Assembly (NCBI GenBank): GCA_016929905.1
Contig: JAFGHX010000142.1
Span: 1-33,547 of the forward strand
DNA length: 33,547 bases
Direction: 5' to 3'
From: Kiritimatiellia bacterium
Lineage (GTDB): Bacteria > Verrucomicrobiota > Kiritimatiellia > JAFGHX01
Shown: positions 15,605-24,157 of the stretch, in pieces
How positions within the stretch are numbered: the stretch's first letter is position 1
How the letters are laid out: every line of letters starts with the position of its first letter
Notes under the pieces: generated by a model
Told to the model about the DNA's origin: nothing
Database searches by the model: none
The model's input: the letters and a program-made list of their open reading frames with translations, nothing else
Translations under genes and position numbers: made by a program

Positions 15605-16807
15605 TCAGGACGGCGGCTGTTGACCGGCATCGTCGGGCGTGGCGATGTCCATCGGCTGGCCGTGCGCTTCGAGTGACTGCTGCGCCTTCACGCCCACCGC
15701 CACGCTCATCCGCCCCGCCACCGGCGGGATCGGCGGCGGCTCGTCCTTCAGGACCATATCGACGAACGCGTCCGTGATTCTGGCGTCCGCGCCGCCGTGG
15801 CCAAGCTCGCCGTCCCCCTTGTCCTTCACCTTCGCAAAATCGACGATCTCGTCGGGCGCCTTCTGCCGCTCCCGCGTCCGCTTCCAGTAGTAGAGCTTGT
15901 TCTCAAGCTGGCTGTTCTCGATCCGGCCTTCCGTGCCGATGAAGGTGTAGTTCCGGTGGTGGTCGGGCGCGAAATGGCATTCCATGTAGGTGGCCTTGAT
16001 CCCGCCATGCAGTTCCAGGATACTGACGTAGTTGTCCTCGATGTCCACTTCGCGCCGGAACGGACAGTAGTGCCGGAGCGGCTTCTTCGCCGAGAGCCGC
16101 TCGTGCTGCGATTCCAGGCAGTCCTCACGCTCTTCGCACGTCGCACACGTCAGCTCGTTGGGCCGGTCCCCCCCGAAGAAGTCCAGCCCGCCGAACGCGG
16201 CGACGCGCGTCGTGTAGCGGCCCGTGACATAATGCATGACGTCGATGTCGTGGCTGCCCTTCTGCAGCAACAGGCTCGTGCAGTTCTGCTTCAGCGCGTG
16301 CCAGTCGTGGAAGTAGTATTCGCTGCCGCGCCCCACGAAATGCCGGATCCAGACAGCCTTCACCTCGCCGATCGCGCCGTCGTCCACCATCGCCTTCATC
16401 TTGCGCACGAAGTCCATGTAGCGCATGTTGAACCCGATCAGCAACTGCCGGCCGGCCGATTTGGCCTGGCCGAGCATGCGGTCACAACCTTGGATCGTGA
16501 TGGCCATGGGTTTCTCGCAGTAGACCGGCTTGCCCGCGTTCAGCGCCGCCACGGCGTGCTCCTCGTGACAGTAGTCCGGGGTCGTCACCGCAATGGCGTC
16601 GATGTCCGGCCGCGCGATCAGCTCGCGGTAGTCCGTCGTCACGAACGCGTCCCGGTTGCAGACCTCGCGGAACATGTCCAGATACATCGGGTAGACGTCC
16701 GCCGCGCCGGCCACGATCGACTTGCCCTGGGGTTGGTGCCAGTACCGCCACAACGTGCCGCGCCCGTTGATTCCGATGATCCCGATTCTGAGCTGGGTCT
16801 TCTTCAC
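15605..16807 (-). CDS. Gfo/Idh/MocA-family NAD(P)-dependent oxidoreductase
   Basis: 400 residues, starting at GTG 16807 behind AGGAG. The Rossmann fold is clear: GIIGINGRGT (9-18) binds the dinucleotide, and TTPDYCH is followed by CEKPMA (EKP at 98-100), the family signature with the catalytic Lys. FHDWH and GSHDIDVMHY follow, where His187 fits the usual active-site position. An insertion with four cysteines (221, 224, 230, 248) could hold a metal; similar Cys-rich inserts occur in other members of this family. These enzymes oxidise or reduce sugars, inositols or sugar acids, and the exact substrate cannot be read from sequence. It sits between UroD-like and DUF4838 genes, pointing to catabolism of a released sugar. 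Confidence 0.88.
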   Translation of the reverse strand: MKKTQLRIGIIGINGRGTLWRYWHQPQGKSIVAGAADVYPMYLDMFREVCNRDAFVTTDYRELIARPDIDAIAVTTPDYCHEEHAVAALNAGKPVYCEKPMAITIQGCDRMLGQAKSAGRQLLIGFNMRYMDFVRKMKAMVDDGAIGEVKAVWIRHFVGRGSEYYFHDWHALKQNCTSLLLQKGSHDIDVMHYVTGRYTTRVAAFGGLDFFGGDRPNELTCATCEEREDCLESQHERLSAKKPLRHYCPFRREVDIEDNYVSILELHGGIKATYMECHFAPDHHRNYTFIGTEGRIENSQLENKLYYWKRTRERQKAPDEIVDFAKVKDKGDGELGHGGADARITDAFVDMVLKDEPPPIPPVAGRMSVAVGVKAQQSLEAHGQPMDIATPDDAGQQPPS

Positions 16808-16960
16808 AGGATGTCTCCTCGGCTGGTATTCCGTGAGCCGCAAGGGCCAACCTTGCGCCCGATCGGGCCCGGCCCCCACGGCAGCGCCGCCCAGAATACC
16901 GTATTCCGGCGAGATCGGAAACAACCATTCTGCCCCCCTGCCCCCCTCGAATTCCCCGGC

Positions 16961-18115
16961 TCAATAGCGACCGTACTCCCGCACCGCCTCCCACATCGCC
17001 ATCATGTTCGCCACCGGCACGCCGGCCTGGATGTTGTGCACCTGCGCGAACACGAACCCGCCGCCCGGCATCAGGATGTCGAGCAGGCGCTTCACCTCGT
17101 CCTGAACCTCCGCCACCGTGCCGAACGGAAGCATCTTCTGCGTCTCGATGCCGCCGCCCCAGAAGACCAGGTCCCGGCCGAACTCGCGCTTGAGCGCCGC
17201 CGGGTCCATGCCCGCCGCGGTGTACTGGAGCGGATTCAGGATCTCGACGCCCGCCTCGATCAAGTGCGGGATCATCTTCGCCATGCTCCCGCACGCATGC
17301 ATCATCATCTTCACGTGCGGCGCCTTCGACTTGATGAACCGCACCAGCTCCGCCAAGCGCGGCTTGATCAGCGCGGCATACATCTCGGGCGAAATCATCG
17401 TGTCGAACTGCGTGCCCAGATCGTCCAGCTCCTTGACGACGTCGATCCGGCCGCCGAACCGGCCAAGCACCTCGTCCCAGAACGCGATCTTGAGTTCCAA
17501 CACCTTGTCCATGAGCCGCACGGCTTTGGCTTCACCCATCCCCAACGCGACCAGGAAATGCTCGTAGCCCATGACGTGGTTGCCCATCTGAAAGATGCCG
17601 TTTCCGAACGAGTTGTCGAACACCACCGGAAAGTCGCCTTCGGCGGCAAAGGCGTCCAGGCCCGCCTGCACGTGCCGAAACCGGCCGGCGTCGCGAGGAT
17701 CCGGAAACGGATGCGCGTCAATGTCGTCGGGCGTGGCGGCACCCGCGAGGGGATGCGACGCCATGTCGTAGTACAGCCCGCCCCCCACCGCCCGGCGCCA
17801 GCCGATCCCGAACTCGTCGACATAGGTCTCGTACCCGTTCCCGGTCGCGGGCATGAACGCCCAGCCGTCCGGCTTGCCCGGGTATAGCCCGCGCACGTCC
17901 GCGCCGATCTTCTGCTGCACGGCCGAATCAACGTGCGCAAGCTGCGCCAACTTCAGTCGCTCCCGCACCGGCCCGCCATTCAGTCCCAGGTGTCGGCACA
18001 GCTCGGCGTACGCCTTCAGATGGATGCCCGTCTCCATCGTCGCCCCGAAATCCACCGGTACCCGGTCCGGCTCTCGATGGCTCAGCGTTGCCAGAGTCCG
18101 TTGTTTCGAAGTCAT
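16961..18115 (-). CDS. Uroporphyrinogen decarboxylase-family protein (MtaA/CmuA-like, not HemE)
   Basis: 384 residues, starting at ATG 18115 (GGAG 12 bases upstream). It opens with the family pattern MTSKQRTLATL and REPDRVPVDF. His273 and Cys275 in MHACGS form the zinc motif HxC used by corrinoid methyltransferases such as MtaA, where zinc activates a thiol. The FDNSFGNGIFQMG and GGGIETQ segments also fit the UroD barrel. HemE lacks this HxCG zinc motif, so a haem role is unlikely. Such genes are common in catabolic clusters of this group, where methyl transfer is suspected; the substrate is unknown. It is first in the minus-strand run and its promoter lies under the 18243-18258 palindrome. 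Confidence 0.8.
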   Translation of the reverse strand: MTSKQRTLATLSHREPDRVPVDFGATMETGIHLKAYAELCRHLGLNGGPVRERLKLAQLAHVDSAVQQKIGADVRGLYPGKPDGWAFMPATGNGYETYVDEFGIGWRRAVGGGLYYDMASHPLAGAATPDDIDAHPFPDPRDAGRFRHVQAGLDAFAAEGDFPVVFDNSFGNGIFQMGNHVMGYEHFLVALGMGEAKAVRLMDKVLELKIAFWDEVLGRFGGRIDVVKELDDLGTQFDTMISPEMYAALIKPRLAELVRFIKSKAPHVKMMMHACGSMAKMIPHLIEAGVEILNPLQYTAAGMDPAALKREFGRDLVFWGGGIETQKMLPFGTVAEVQDEVKRLLDILMPGGGFVFAQVHNIQAGVPVANMMAMWEAVREYGRY

Positions 18116-18242
18116 GACGAACACAAGCTCCGGTCTCGGCAACAGCCGTTCAGGGGCTGTTGCCCTGGCCGCTGCCGGTCGGTCCCCCCGAACCCGCCTT
18201 GATCCCATCCAACTCCCCAACCTTCCGTCCCATACAATGTCA

Positions 18243-18281
18243 TATTGTATATACAATAACGACCAGGATGTGGCGCGTCAA
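18243..18281 (-). promoter_or_regulatory. Promoter of the UroD-like operon with 16-bp perfect palindromic operator
   Basis: On the minus strand TTGACG (18281-18276), a 17-base spacer and TATTGT (18258-18253) form a good sigma-70 promoter. The -10 box is one arm of the perfect palindrome TATTGTATATACAATA (18243-18258). Its core, TTGTATATACAA, differs by one base from the operator in front of the divergent regulator gene and resembles the AraR box core TTGTACGTACAA. Binding here would block RNA polymerase. Confidence 0.75.
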
Positions 18282-18358
18282 GTGGTATTTCCCTTTTTTT
18301 AAGATATTATTGATTTGTGCCCAAAATTCCAGAATCTGTTCCGGAACTGAAGAGCCTC

Positions 18359-18391
18359 TTGACAAACGTGATACGGTTTTTGTATGTACAA
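18359..18391 (+). promoter_or_regulatory. Promoter of the second GntR regulator with overlapping palindrome
   Basis: TTGACA (18359-18364) is followed after 18 bases by TATGTA (18383-18388). The perfect palindrome TTGTATGTACAA pattern (TTGTA-TG-TACAA, 18380-18391) covers the -10 box. Its match to the site at 18243-18258 suggests that one repressor controls both directions and its own gene. Confidence 0.65.
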
Positions 18392-18420
18392 TATGGGTTG
18401 ATATGAAAAAGAGAACCAGG

Positions 18421-19494
18421 ATGCAGGCAACCGACGCGTTCAAGATCGACCGCGACACGCGCGTGCCGGCCTACCGGCAGTTGGTTGACCAGATCAGCGT
18501 GATGATCCGAGCGGGCAAGCTGGTGCCCGGCGACAAGCTGCCGCCTGAGAACACGCTTTCCCGGGAGCTTGGGGTTTCCCGCATGACGGTGCACCACGCG
18601 TACCAGGACTTGGAGCGTGCGCGGCTGGTCGAACGGTTCCGTGCGCGCGGCACGTTTGTGGCGGAGCGGCCGGCCCGCCACTCGGGCAAAGGGACGCTGA
18701 CGGTGATGATGCGCGCGCGGGACACCTGGATCTTCTCGCTGATCGAGCAGGATTACCTGCGCGGGTTCCAGCAGGAATGCGGTGCGCAGGGTTTCCGCAC
18801 GGCGATTCTGTTCTCCTCGAGTTTCGACGAGGTACTCGACGCCGTGCCGAGCGAAGGGGTCTGCGTGCTGGCCGACCACCTGCCCCCGGGGCCCCTGCCC
18901 GACTATCCCGTGGTCCTGCTGGCCGGCTGGCCCGCGCAGCCGCTGCGGGTGGACGCGGTGCACAGCGACAGCGCACACGGCGGGCGGCTGGCCGCCGAGC
19001 ACCTGCTGGCGCTCGGCCATCGCCGGCTCGGCAGCGTGGTGGAGCGCTACCATCACGAGGGGATCCGCGTGCGGATCGACGCGTTCGCCGAGCAGATTCG
19101 GCGCGCCGGCCTGCCGCTCGATCCGCGTGACTTTCCCGCGGCCGACGCGGCCGACTCGCCCGACATGCGCGCGGTCCTGCAACGCGAGGACCGGCCCTCG
19201 GCCGTCTTCTGCCCGAGCGATTCGGTCGGCCTGCGCCTCTTGCGCCTGGCCCAGGAGCTCGATCTGAATGTTCCCGCCGATCTGTCCGTCATCACCTACG
19301 ACGGCACCTCGTTGACGGAACTCTCGACCCCGAACCTGACGGCCGTCTTCGCGGACCGCGCGCGCGCCGGCCAGTGCGCGGCCGAGCTGCTCATCGGCCG
19401 GATCACCGGCGCCATGACCGGACCGCCCAAAGAGGTCATCACCCCGGTCATGCTGCGCGAAGGCGGCAGCACGGCGCCGCCTCCGGGCGTCTGA
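18421..19494 (+). CDS. GntR-LacI hybrid (AraR-like) transcriptional regulator
   Basis: 357 residues from ATG 18421; ATG 18403 in the same frame is an alternative, but it lies only a few bases after the likely transcription start. Residues about 8-78 are a GntR winged helix (YRQLVDQISVMIRAG, LPPENTLSRELGVSRMTV, ending RARGTFVAERP). Residues about 90-345 form a LacI-type sensor: VHSDSAHGGRLAAEHLLALG with HRRLGSV, FCPSDSVGLRLLRLAQELDL, then VPADLSVITYDG and TPNLTAV, all classic LacI-family positions. It most likely represses itself and the divergent UroD-to-sulfatase run through the paired palindromes, and is released by a sugar. The effector is unknown. Confidence 0.88.
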   Translation: MQATDAFKIDRDTRVPAYRQLVDQISVMIRAGKLVPGDKLPPENTLSRELGVSRMTVHHAYQDLERARLVERFRARGTFVAERPARHSGKGTLTVMMRARDTWIFSLIEQDYLRGFQQECGAQGFRTAILFSSSFDEVLDAVPSEGVCVLADHLPPGPLPDYPVVLLAGWPAQPLRVDAVHSDSAHGGRLAAEHLLALGHRRLGSVVERYHHEGIRVRIDAFAEQIRRAGLPLDPRDFPAADAADSPDMRAVLQREDRPSAVFCPSDSVGLRLLRLAQELDLNVPADLSVITYDGTSLTELSTPNLTAVFADRARAGQCAAELLIGRITGAMTGPPKEVITPVMLREGGSTAPPPGV

Positions 19495-19653
19495 GCGGCG
19501 CCCGCCCATGGAGGGCGGCCGCCCGTTGAATCGAACGTGGCTCGCGCGCGCGTCGGACGGGGCCCTGCGGCCGCTCGTCGAACCCGCACGCCCTTCGGCG
19601 GAAGAGGCGCCCCGCAATCCAGGCAGGCTGTTACCCTGAGGAGGAAACATGGT

Positions 19654-22056
19654 ATGAAGGCTATCCGACTGCTCGTCGCCGTCTGCGTGCTGGTTCCGGC
19701 CCTGCAGAAGGCCGGCGCGGAGCTGACTCTCGTCCAAGACGGCGCGCCGCGCAGCGTCATCATCGTTGCCGACGACGCGTCCCCAACCGTGCGCCTGGCG
19801 GCCGAGGAACTGCAGGCGCACATCCGGCTGATCACCGGCGCCGAACCGGCCATTCTCGGCGCCGCGGACGCCGCGGCCAAGTCCTGGCCGGCGGGGTTTG
19901 GGATGATCGGCGTGGGCGAGTCCGAGGCCGGCCGCGCGAAAGGCATCTCGACCGACGGCCTGGAACTGGAGCACTACCGCATTCGCACAATCGGCAACGC
20001 GCTGTACCTGCTCGGGGCCGACGGCGCGAAAGGGAAGCCCGGCCAGGCCGGCGACCCGCTGGACATCGACGACACGCAGCCCGGTACGCTGTTTGCGGTG
20101 TATCATTTCCTCGGCCGTGAGCTTGGCGTCCGCTGGCTCTGGCCCGGCGAGCTGGGCACCTATGCTCCGAGACAAACGACGCTCACCGTCGGCGACCTGG
20201 CCATCACCGACGGCCCGAAGCTCTGGCAGCGCCAATTCCGCACGCCGAAACTGTCGGCTCTGCGGCGCAGGCAGGATCCGCTCAAAGGCACGGATATGCC
20301 GGTGTATCCGAAGGACCCCGCGCTGGCGGCCCGGACCGCGCGCGAGGAAGCCCTATGGCATCGCCGCCATTTCATGGGCCGGCGCAAATACGCGCGGTTC
20401 GGCCACTCATTCACCCGTTGGTGGGGCCGGTACGGGCGCGAGCATCTCGACTGGTTCGCGCTGCGGCCGGACGGCGAACGCGGCCTGCACGGGTTGAATC
20501 CCGAAGCGGTCAAGTTCTGCGTGAGCAACCCGGACGTCGCGCGGGCCGTCGTCGCGGACTGGGAAAAGAGCGGCGCGCCGGACTTCTTCCGCGCCTGTCC
20601 CAACGACGGGCGCGGATACTGCGTCTGCGACAACTGCCGCGCGATGGACGTGCCGCCCATGCAGCCGCCAGACACGATCGACGGCATGCAGAAGGCCGAC
20701 CGCTACGTGACGTTCTGGAACGCGCTCTACGAGCAGGCCGTCAAGATCAACCCGGATGTTGTCCTCTGCAGCTACGCCTACCAGGACCAACGCGAGCCGC
20801 CGAAACAGACGACCATCAAAGGCAACATCCTGCTCGGCTACGTCGCCGGGCAAAGCAGCCTGCCGGACGCCGCGGCGTCCGGCATCTTCCAGGAGTGGAA
20901 AGGCTGGAGCGATGCGGGCGCCAAGCTCTATTTCCGGCCGAACTGGCTCTACATCGGGCATGCCGTGCCCTACATGCCGATGCACGAGTCGGCCAAGGTC
21001 ATGAAATTCCTGCACGAAAACAGCCTGCTCGGCACCGACTTTGACGGGTTCCACCACCAGTACGCGGTCAAAGGCCCGTGGTACTACCTGCTCGCCCGGC
21101 TGCACACGCAGCCGGAGCTGTCCGCCGAAGGGATCATTCAGGAATTCGCATCCGCGTTCGGGAGCGCCGCCGGCGAGATCGCCCGCTACATCGGCTACTG
21201 GGAAACGTTCAGCATGGCCGGCCACAAGGCCGGCGCGGCCAACATCGGCCAGGAGTACACCGACGAGGTGATGGCCGGCGCGCGTGACATCCTCGATCGG
21301 GCGGCGGCCAGGCTGGCAGCGGACGAAACGATTGTGGCACAACGCATCGCCTTCCTCCGCACGGGCCTCGAACATGTCGAGCTGATGGCCAAGATCAATC
21401 GGCTCAATAAGGAGGGCATCACCTCCGAGAACATGAAAGAGAGCATTCGCGCGGCGTTCGCGCTCAAGCGCTTCCGCGAAGCGCACGCCGCGGATCACGT
21501 GACGTACCCGGCCGGCATCGCCGGCCGCGAACTCGGCCGCGGCGACCCGCTCATGCAGCGGCTGATCCTCACATTTGGCGGCCGCGAGCCGATCGACGTG
21601 TTGCCGGAATGGTGGGCGTTCCGATGGGACCCGGAAATGCTCGGCGAGGAGCGGAAATGGTTCCTGGAAAGCGTGAACGTCGACAAGGGCTGGACGAACG
21701 CGAGCGTGTTCAAGGCGTGGGAACACCAGGACATCGGCAAGGCCTGGAAAGAAGAACACGGCGCCGACTACGACGGGCTCGCCTGGTACCGCACGACGTT
21801 CACGGTTCCGGCATCGGAACGGGGCAAGTCCATCAGCCTGCTGTTCTCCGCTCTGGACGAGACGGGCCGTGTCTGGATGAACGGCGTCCGGGTCGGCGAC
21901 CACGCGAACATCAACAAGAACGACTGGAAATCGCCGTTCGAGATCGAGATCGGCAAGGTGGTCCGGTTCGACCGGCCCAACACGCTGGTCGTCCTGGTCG
22001 TCGACCGCGCCGGGCTCGGCGGGATCTGGCAGCCGGTGTATCTCATGGCGGAATAG
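19654..22056 (+). CDS. Exported DUF4838 protein with C-terminal beta-sandwich
   Basis: 800 residues. The start at 19654 follows AGGAGG by 9 bases; residues 1-22 are a signal peptide ending AGA. Residues about 25-180 are the alpha-glucuronidase-like N-terminal domain (AAEELQAHIRLITGAEP, YHFLGRELGVRWLWPGE). DUF4838 spans about 185-560 with HSFTRWW, HLDWFA, FCVSN, the cluster Cys323/325/328 (CVCDNC) and GTDFD. From about 640 there is a galactose-binding-like or glycosidase-family-2-type sandwich (YRTTFTVP, VWMNGVRVGDH), not present in the other three paralogs here, which may bind sugar. It lies downstream of the second regulator on the same strand, 159 bases away, and may belong to the same regulon. 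Confidence 0.8.
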   Translation: MKAIRLLVAVCVLVPALQKAGAELTLVQDGAPRSVIIVADDASPTVRLAAEELQAHIRLITGAEPAILGAADAAAKSWPAGFGMIGVGESEAGRAKGISTDGLELEHYRIRTIGNALYLLGADGAKGKPGQAGDPLDIDDTQPGTLFAVYHFLGRELGVRWLWPGELGTYAPRQTTLTVGDLAITDGPKLWQRQFRTPKLSALRRRQDPLKGTDMPVYPKDPALAARTAREEALWHRRHFMGRRKYARFGHSFTRWWGRYGREHLDWFALRPDGERGLHGLNPEAVKFCVSNPDVARAVVADWEKSGAPDFFRACPNDGRGYCVCDNCRAMDVPPMQPPDTIDGMQKADRYVTFWNALYEQAVKINPDVVLCSYAYQDQREPPKQTTIKGNILLGYVAGQSSLPDAAASGIFQEWKGWSDAGAKLYFRPNWLYIGHAVPYMPMHESAKVMKFLHENSLLGTDFDGFHHQYAVKGPWYYLLARLHTQPELSAEGIIQEFASAFGSAAGEIARYIGYWETFSMAGHKAGAANIGQEYTDEVMAGARDILDRAAARLAADETIVAQRIAFLRTGLEHVELMAKINRLNKEGITSENMKESIRAAFALKRFREAHAADHVTYPAGIAGRELGRGDPLMQRLILTFGGREPIDVLPEWWAFRWDPEMLGEERKWFLESVNVDKGWTNASVFKAWEHQDIGKAWKEEHGADYDGLAWYRTTFTVPASERGKSISLLFSALDETGRVWMNGVRVGDHANINKNDWKSPFEIEIGKVVRFDRPNTLVVLVVDRAGLGGIWQPVYLMAE

Positions 22057-22068
22057 GCGTGGGGGTGT

Positions 22069-22095
22069 GCCTTCTGCGCGTGCCGCGCAGAAGGC
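22069..22095 (+). terminator. Perfect 12-bp stem-loop after the DUF4838 gene
   Basis: GCCTTCTGCGCG (22069-22080) pairs without mismatch with CGCGCAGAAGGC (22084-22095) across a three-base loop, 12 bases after the stop. No T tract follows, so it may be a weak or factor-assisted terminator, or a message-stabilising structure. Confidence 0.45.
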
Positions 22096-22117
22096 GAAAG
22101 ACTGGAAGGCTGGAAGA

Positions 22118-22588
22118 ATGGGTATCGCGTGCGACGTGAGGAATTTCGGCGCCACGGGCGACGGCCAAACGCCGGAGCACGATGCAATCCAGCGCGCCCT
22201 GGACGCATGCAGCGCACGGGGCGGCGGGACGGTCACCGTGCCGCCGGGTGCCTATGCGTGCGGCTCCATCGTCCTGAAATCAGGCGTGACGCTGCACCTC
22301 GCCCGCAACGCCGTCATATCGGCAATTCCAGATCCTGCGCTGTATCCGCGCCATCGTGCACTCCTCTACGCAGGAGACGCTACCGATCTCGGGCTCACCG
22401 GCCACGGCACCGTTCTGGGCACCGGCGACGGTCCCGTCCCCAAGCCCAAACCGAAGGGCCGCCTCCGCAGCGAACAGGACGGGGAGGAGGTCATTCAGCC
22501 GCTGGCGTTGAGGCGAGTTGACGAAGAAGACGTGCCGAGCGAATTCCGGGAAAGCGGCGGAGGCGGGATTCGTCCGCACCCAGAGTAG
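22118..22588 (+). pseudogene. Truncated polygalacturonase (GH28) / pectate-lyase-3-like fragment
   Basis: Residues 1-110 from ATG 22118 (GGAAG upstream) match the N-terminus of GH28 beta-helix enzymes: VRNFGATGDGQTPEHDAIQ, GGGTVTVPPGAYACGSIVLK, SGVTLHLARNAVI and LTGHGTVLG. GH28 enzymes normally run to 400-500 residues, with catalytic Asp pairs well after this point. Here the frame changes to a low-complexity PKPKPKGR stretch and then unrelated sequence, ending at 22588. I find no continuation of the beta-helix in the other two frames up to the next gene. It is best read as a gene that lost its 3' part; a small functional protein is less likely. Confidence 0.55.
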
Positions 22589-22720
22589 GCCGGGCAGGCT
22601 CTCGCCCGCAGGCCTGGCGAAGGGGGATCCCGCCCGGCCAGGGGCGGCCGCCCTGCGTCAAAGCGTGTAGGATTCTCAAGAATCAGTCAGAAGGAGTCAA
22701 ATCGGGCCGAAGGAGACCGC

Positions 22721-23998
22721 ATGGGCACACAACCGAACATCATCGTTTTCACCTCGCACGACACCGGCCGGCACTATGGCGGCTATGGTGTGCCGTCCGT
22801 GCACACCCCGGCGATCGACCGGCTCGCCGCCGCGGGCGTGCTCTGCACGAACCATTTCGCCACCTGCGCCATGTGCAGCCCGAGCCGGTGCTCGGTCTTC
22901 ACCGGCCTGTATCCCCAGAACCACGGCGCCATGGGGCTCGTCCACCCGCCCTGGGGTTGGTCGATGAGGCCCGACGTCCGTCACCTGTCGCACATCCTGC
23001 GCGATGCGGGCTATCACACCGTGCTGTACGGGCATCAGCACGAAACGCACGGGGCGACCCATCCGGAACAGCCATTCGGATTCGAGTCCTGGAATCACTG
23101 GGGCGGGAACAAGGCGGACCGGACAGCCGATGCGTTCTGCGAGTTCTTGAGAAGCCAACCCAACGATAAGCGCCCGTTCTACGCTCAAGTCGGTTTCTAC
23201 GAGGCCCACCACCCGTTCACGTATGAGAAAGACCGGGAAAAGGGCGTGCACGTTCCTCCGTTCCTGGCACCAACCGACAAGACGAAGGACGAACTGGCGC
23301 GGTTCCAGGGCTCCATCCGCAAGCTCGACGAAGCCGTCGGCCGGATCCTGGACACGCTGCGGGAAACAGGACGGGAGGAAGACACGCTGGTCGTCTTCAC
23401 CGTCGACCACGGCATCCCATGGCCACGCGCGAAACAGTATCTCTACGACCCGGGCATCGAGACCGCGCTCATCCTGCGCTGGCCGGCCGGGCCGATCCCG
23501 TCCGGAACCCGTTGCGACTGGCTTCTGAGCAATATCGATATCGTGCCCACGCTGCTGGATCTGATCGGAACGCCCGCGCCGGCGGATCTCGACGGGATCA
23601 GCTTCGCCCCGTTCTTCCGCGATCGGGACGCACAACCGCGGCGCAAGGAATTGTTCGCCGAGATGGAGCACGAAGCGCATCAGACCCGCTGCGTTCGCAC
23701 GGAGCGCTTCAAGCTGATCCGCAACTTCGGTTCCAAACGCAACCCGATCGTACCCTGTGAACGGGGCGTAAAGGGCAAGACGCCGACGCCCGTGGAAGAA
23801 CTCTACGACCTGCAGGCCGACCCGAACGAGTTCAATGACATCGCCCAAGACCCCGCCTACGCGGAGACGAAACGTGGTCTCAACAAGAGGCTTTGGGCCT
23901 TTCTGGAACGCGCCCACGATCCGGTGCTCCAAGGCCCCATGCCACACCCGTACTACGAACAAGCCATAGCCGACTTTCGGGCGGCTGTGCTGCAATAG
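22721..23998 (+). CDS. Cysteine-type sulfatase (family S1)
   Basis: 425 residues, ATG 22721 with AAGGAG 8 bases upstream. Cys52 in CSPSR is the residue converted to formylglycine, followed by TGLYPQNHG. The metal motif is again the variant TSHDTGRHYGGYG, where His replaces the usual first Asp. FTVDHGIPWPR and the C-terminal ELYDLQADPNEFNDIAQD stretch are typical of the family. No signal peptide is present, so the protein should be cytoplasmic, unlike the exported DUF4838 proteins on either side. It resembles the sulfatase at 12053-13417 in its first 60 residues and its C-terminus; the two probably remove sulfate from different positions of one glycan (inference). Confidence 0.92.
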   Translation: MGTQPNIIVFTSHDTGRHYGGYGVPSVHTPAIDRLAAAGVLCTNHFATCAMCSPSRCSVFTGLYPQNHGAMGLVHPPWGWSMRPDVRHLSHILRDAGYHTVLYGHQHETHGATHPEQPFGFESWNHWGGNKADRTADAFCEFLRSQPNDKRPFYAQVGFYEAHHPFTYEKDREKGVHVPPFLAPTDKTKDELARFQGSIRKLDEAVGRILDTLRETGREEDTLVVFTVDHGIPWPRAKQYLYDPGIETALILRWPAGPIPSGTRCDWLLSNIDIVPTLLDLIGTPAPADLDGISFAPFFRDRDAQPRRKELFAEMEHEAHQTRCVRTERFKLIRNFGSKRNPIVPCERGVKGKTPTPVEELYDLQADPNEFNDIAQDPAYAETKRGLNKRLWAFLERAHDPVLQGPMPHPYYEQAIADFRAAVLQ

Positions 23999-24115
23999 GA
24001 AGTAGCGCGCAAGCTCAAGGAGTGAGTTGAAGACGGCCGACCGTGCACTGTGCTCATCACCGCAGACAAAACAAGGAGTAACGCGCCCATGCCATACGAC
24101 AACGTCAGGAACGGT

Positions 24116-24137
24116 GAGGCCGCGCGAGTGCGGCCTC
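24116..24137 (+). promoter_or_regulatory. Perfect 8-bp hairpin just upstream of the large DUF4838 gene
   Basis: GAGGCCGC (24116-24123) pairs with GCGGCCTC (24130-24137) around GCGAGT. It ends about 5 bases before the GGGGAGG ribosome site of the gene starting at 24158. It could modulate translation or act as the terminator of the sulfatase transcript, but no T tract follows. Confidence 0.4.
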
Positions 24138-24157
24138 TGGTTCGGGGAGGTGTTGCC

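Larger units (their letters stand above)
18116..18420. other. AT-rich divergent regulatory region
   Basis: A 305-base region between the UroD-like gene and the second GntR regulator. It is clearly richer in A and T than its surroundings from about 18225. It holds two divergent promoters and two similar palindromes (separate entries), plus a GTTCCGGAAC palindrome at 18338-18347 of unknown role. No gene is seen. Confidence 0.7.

Noticed and set aside
18292..18300. T-rich run in the divergent regulatory region as a terminator
   Set aside because: No GC-rich hairpin precedes it; it fits better as part of the AT-rich promoter region.
19649..19657. Two-codon ORF ATG-GTA-TGA overlapping the DUF4838 start at 19654
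   Set aside because: Its ATG is only 4 bases from the ribosome site, whereas the real start has good spacing; likely chance.
19508..22660. Shared GGGCGGCCGCC palindromes near 19510 and 22645 as a repeat family
   Set aside because: The match is limited to a short GC-rich core expected by chance in this composition.
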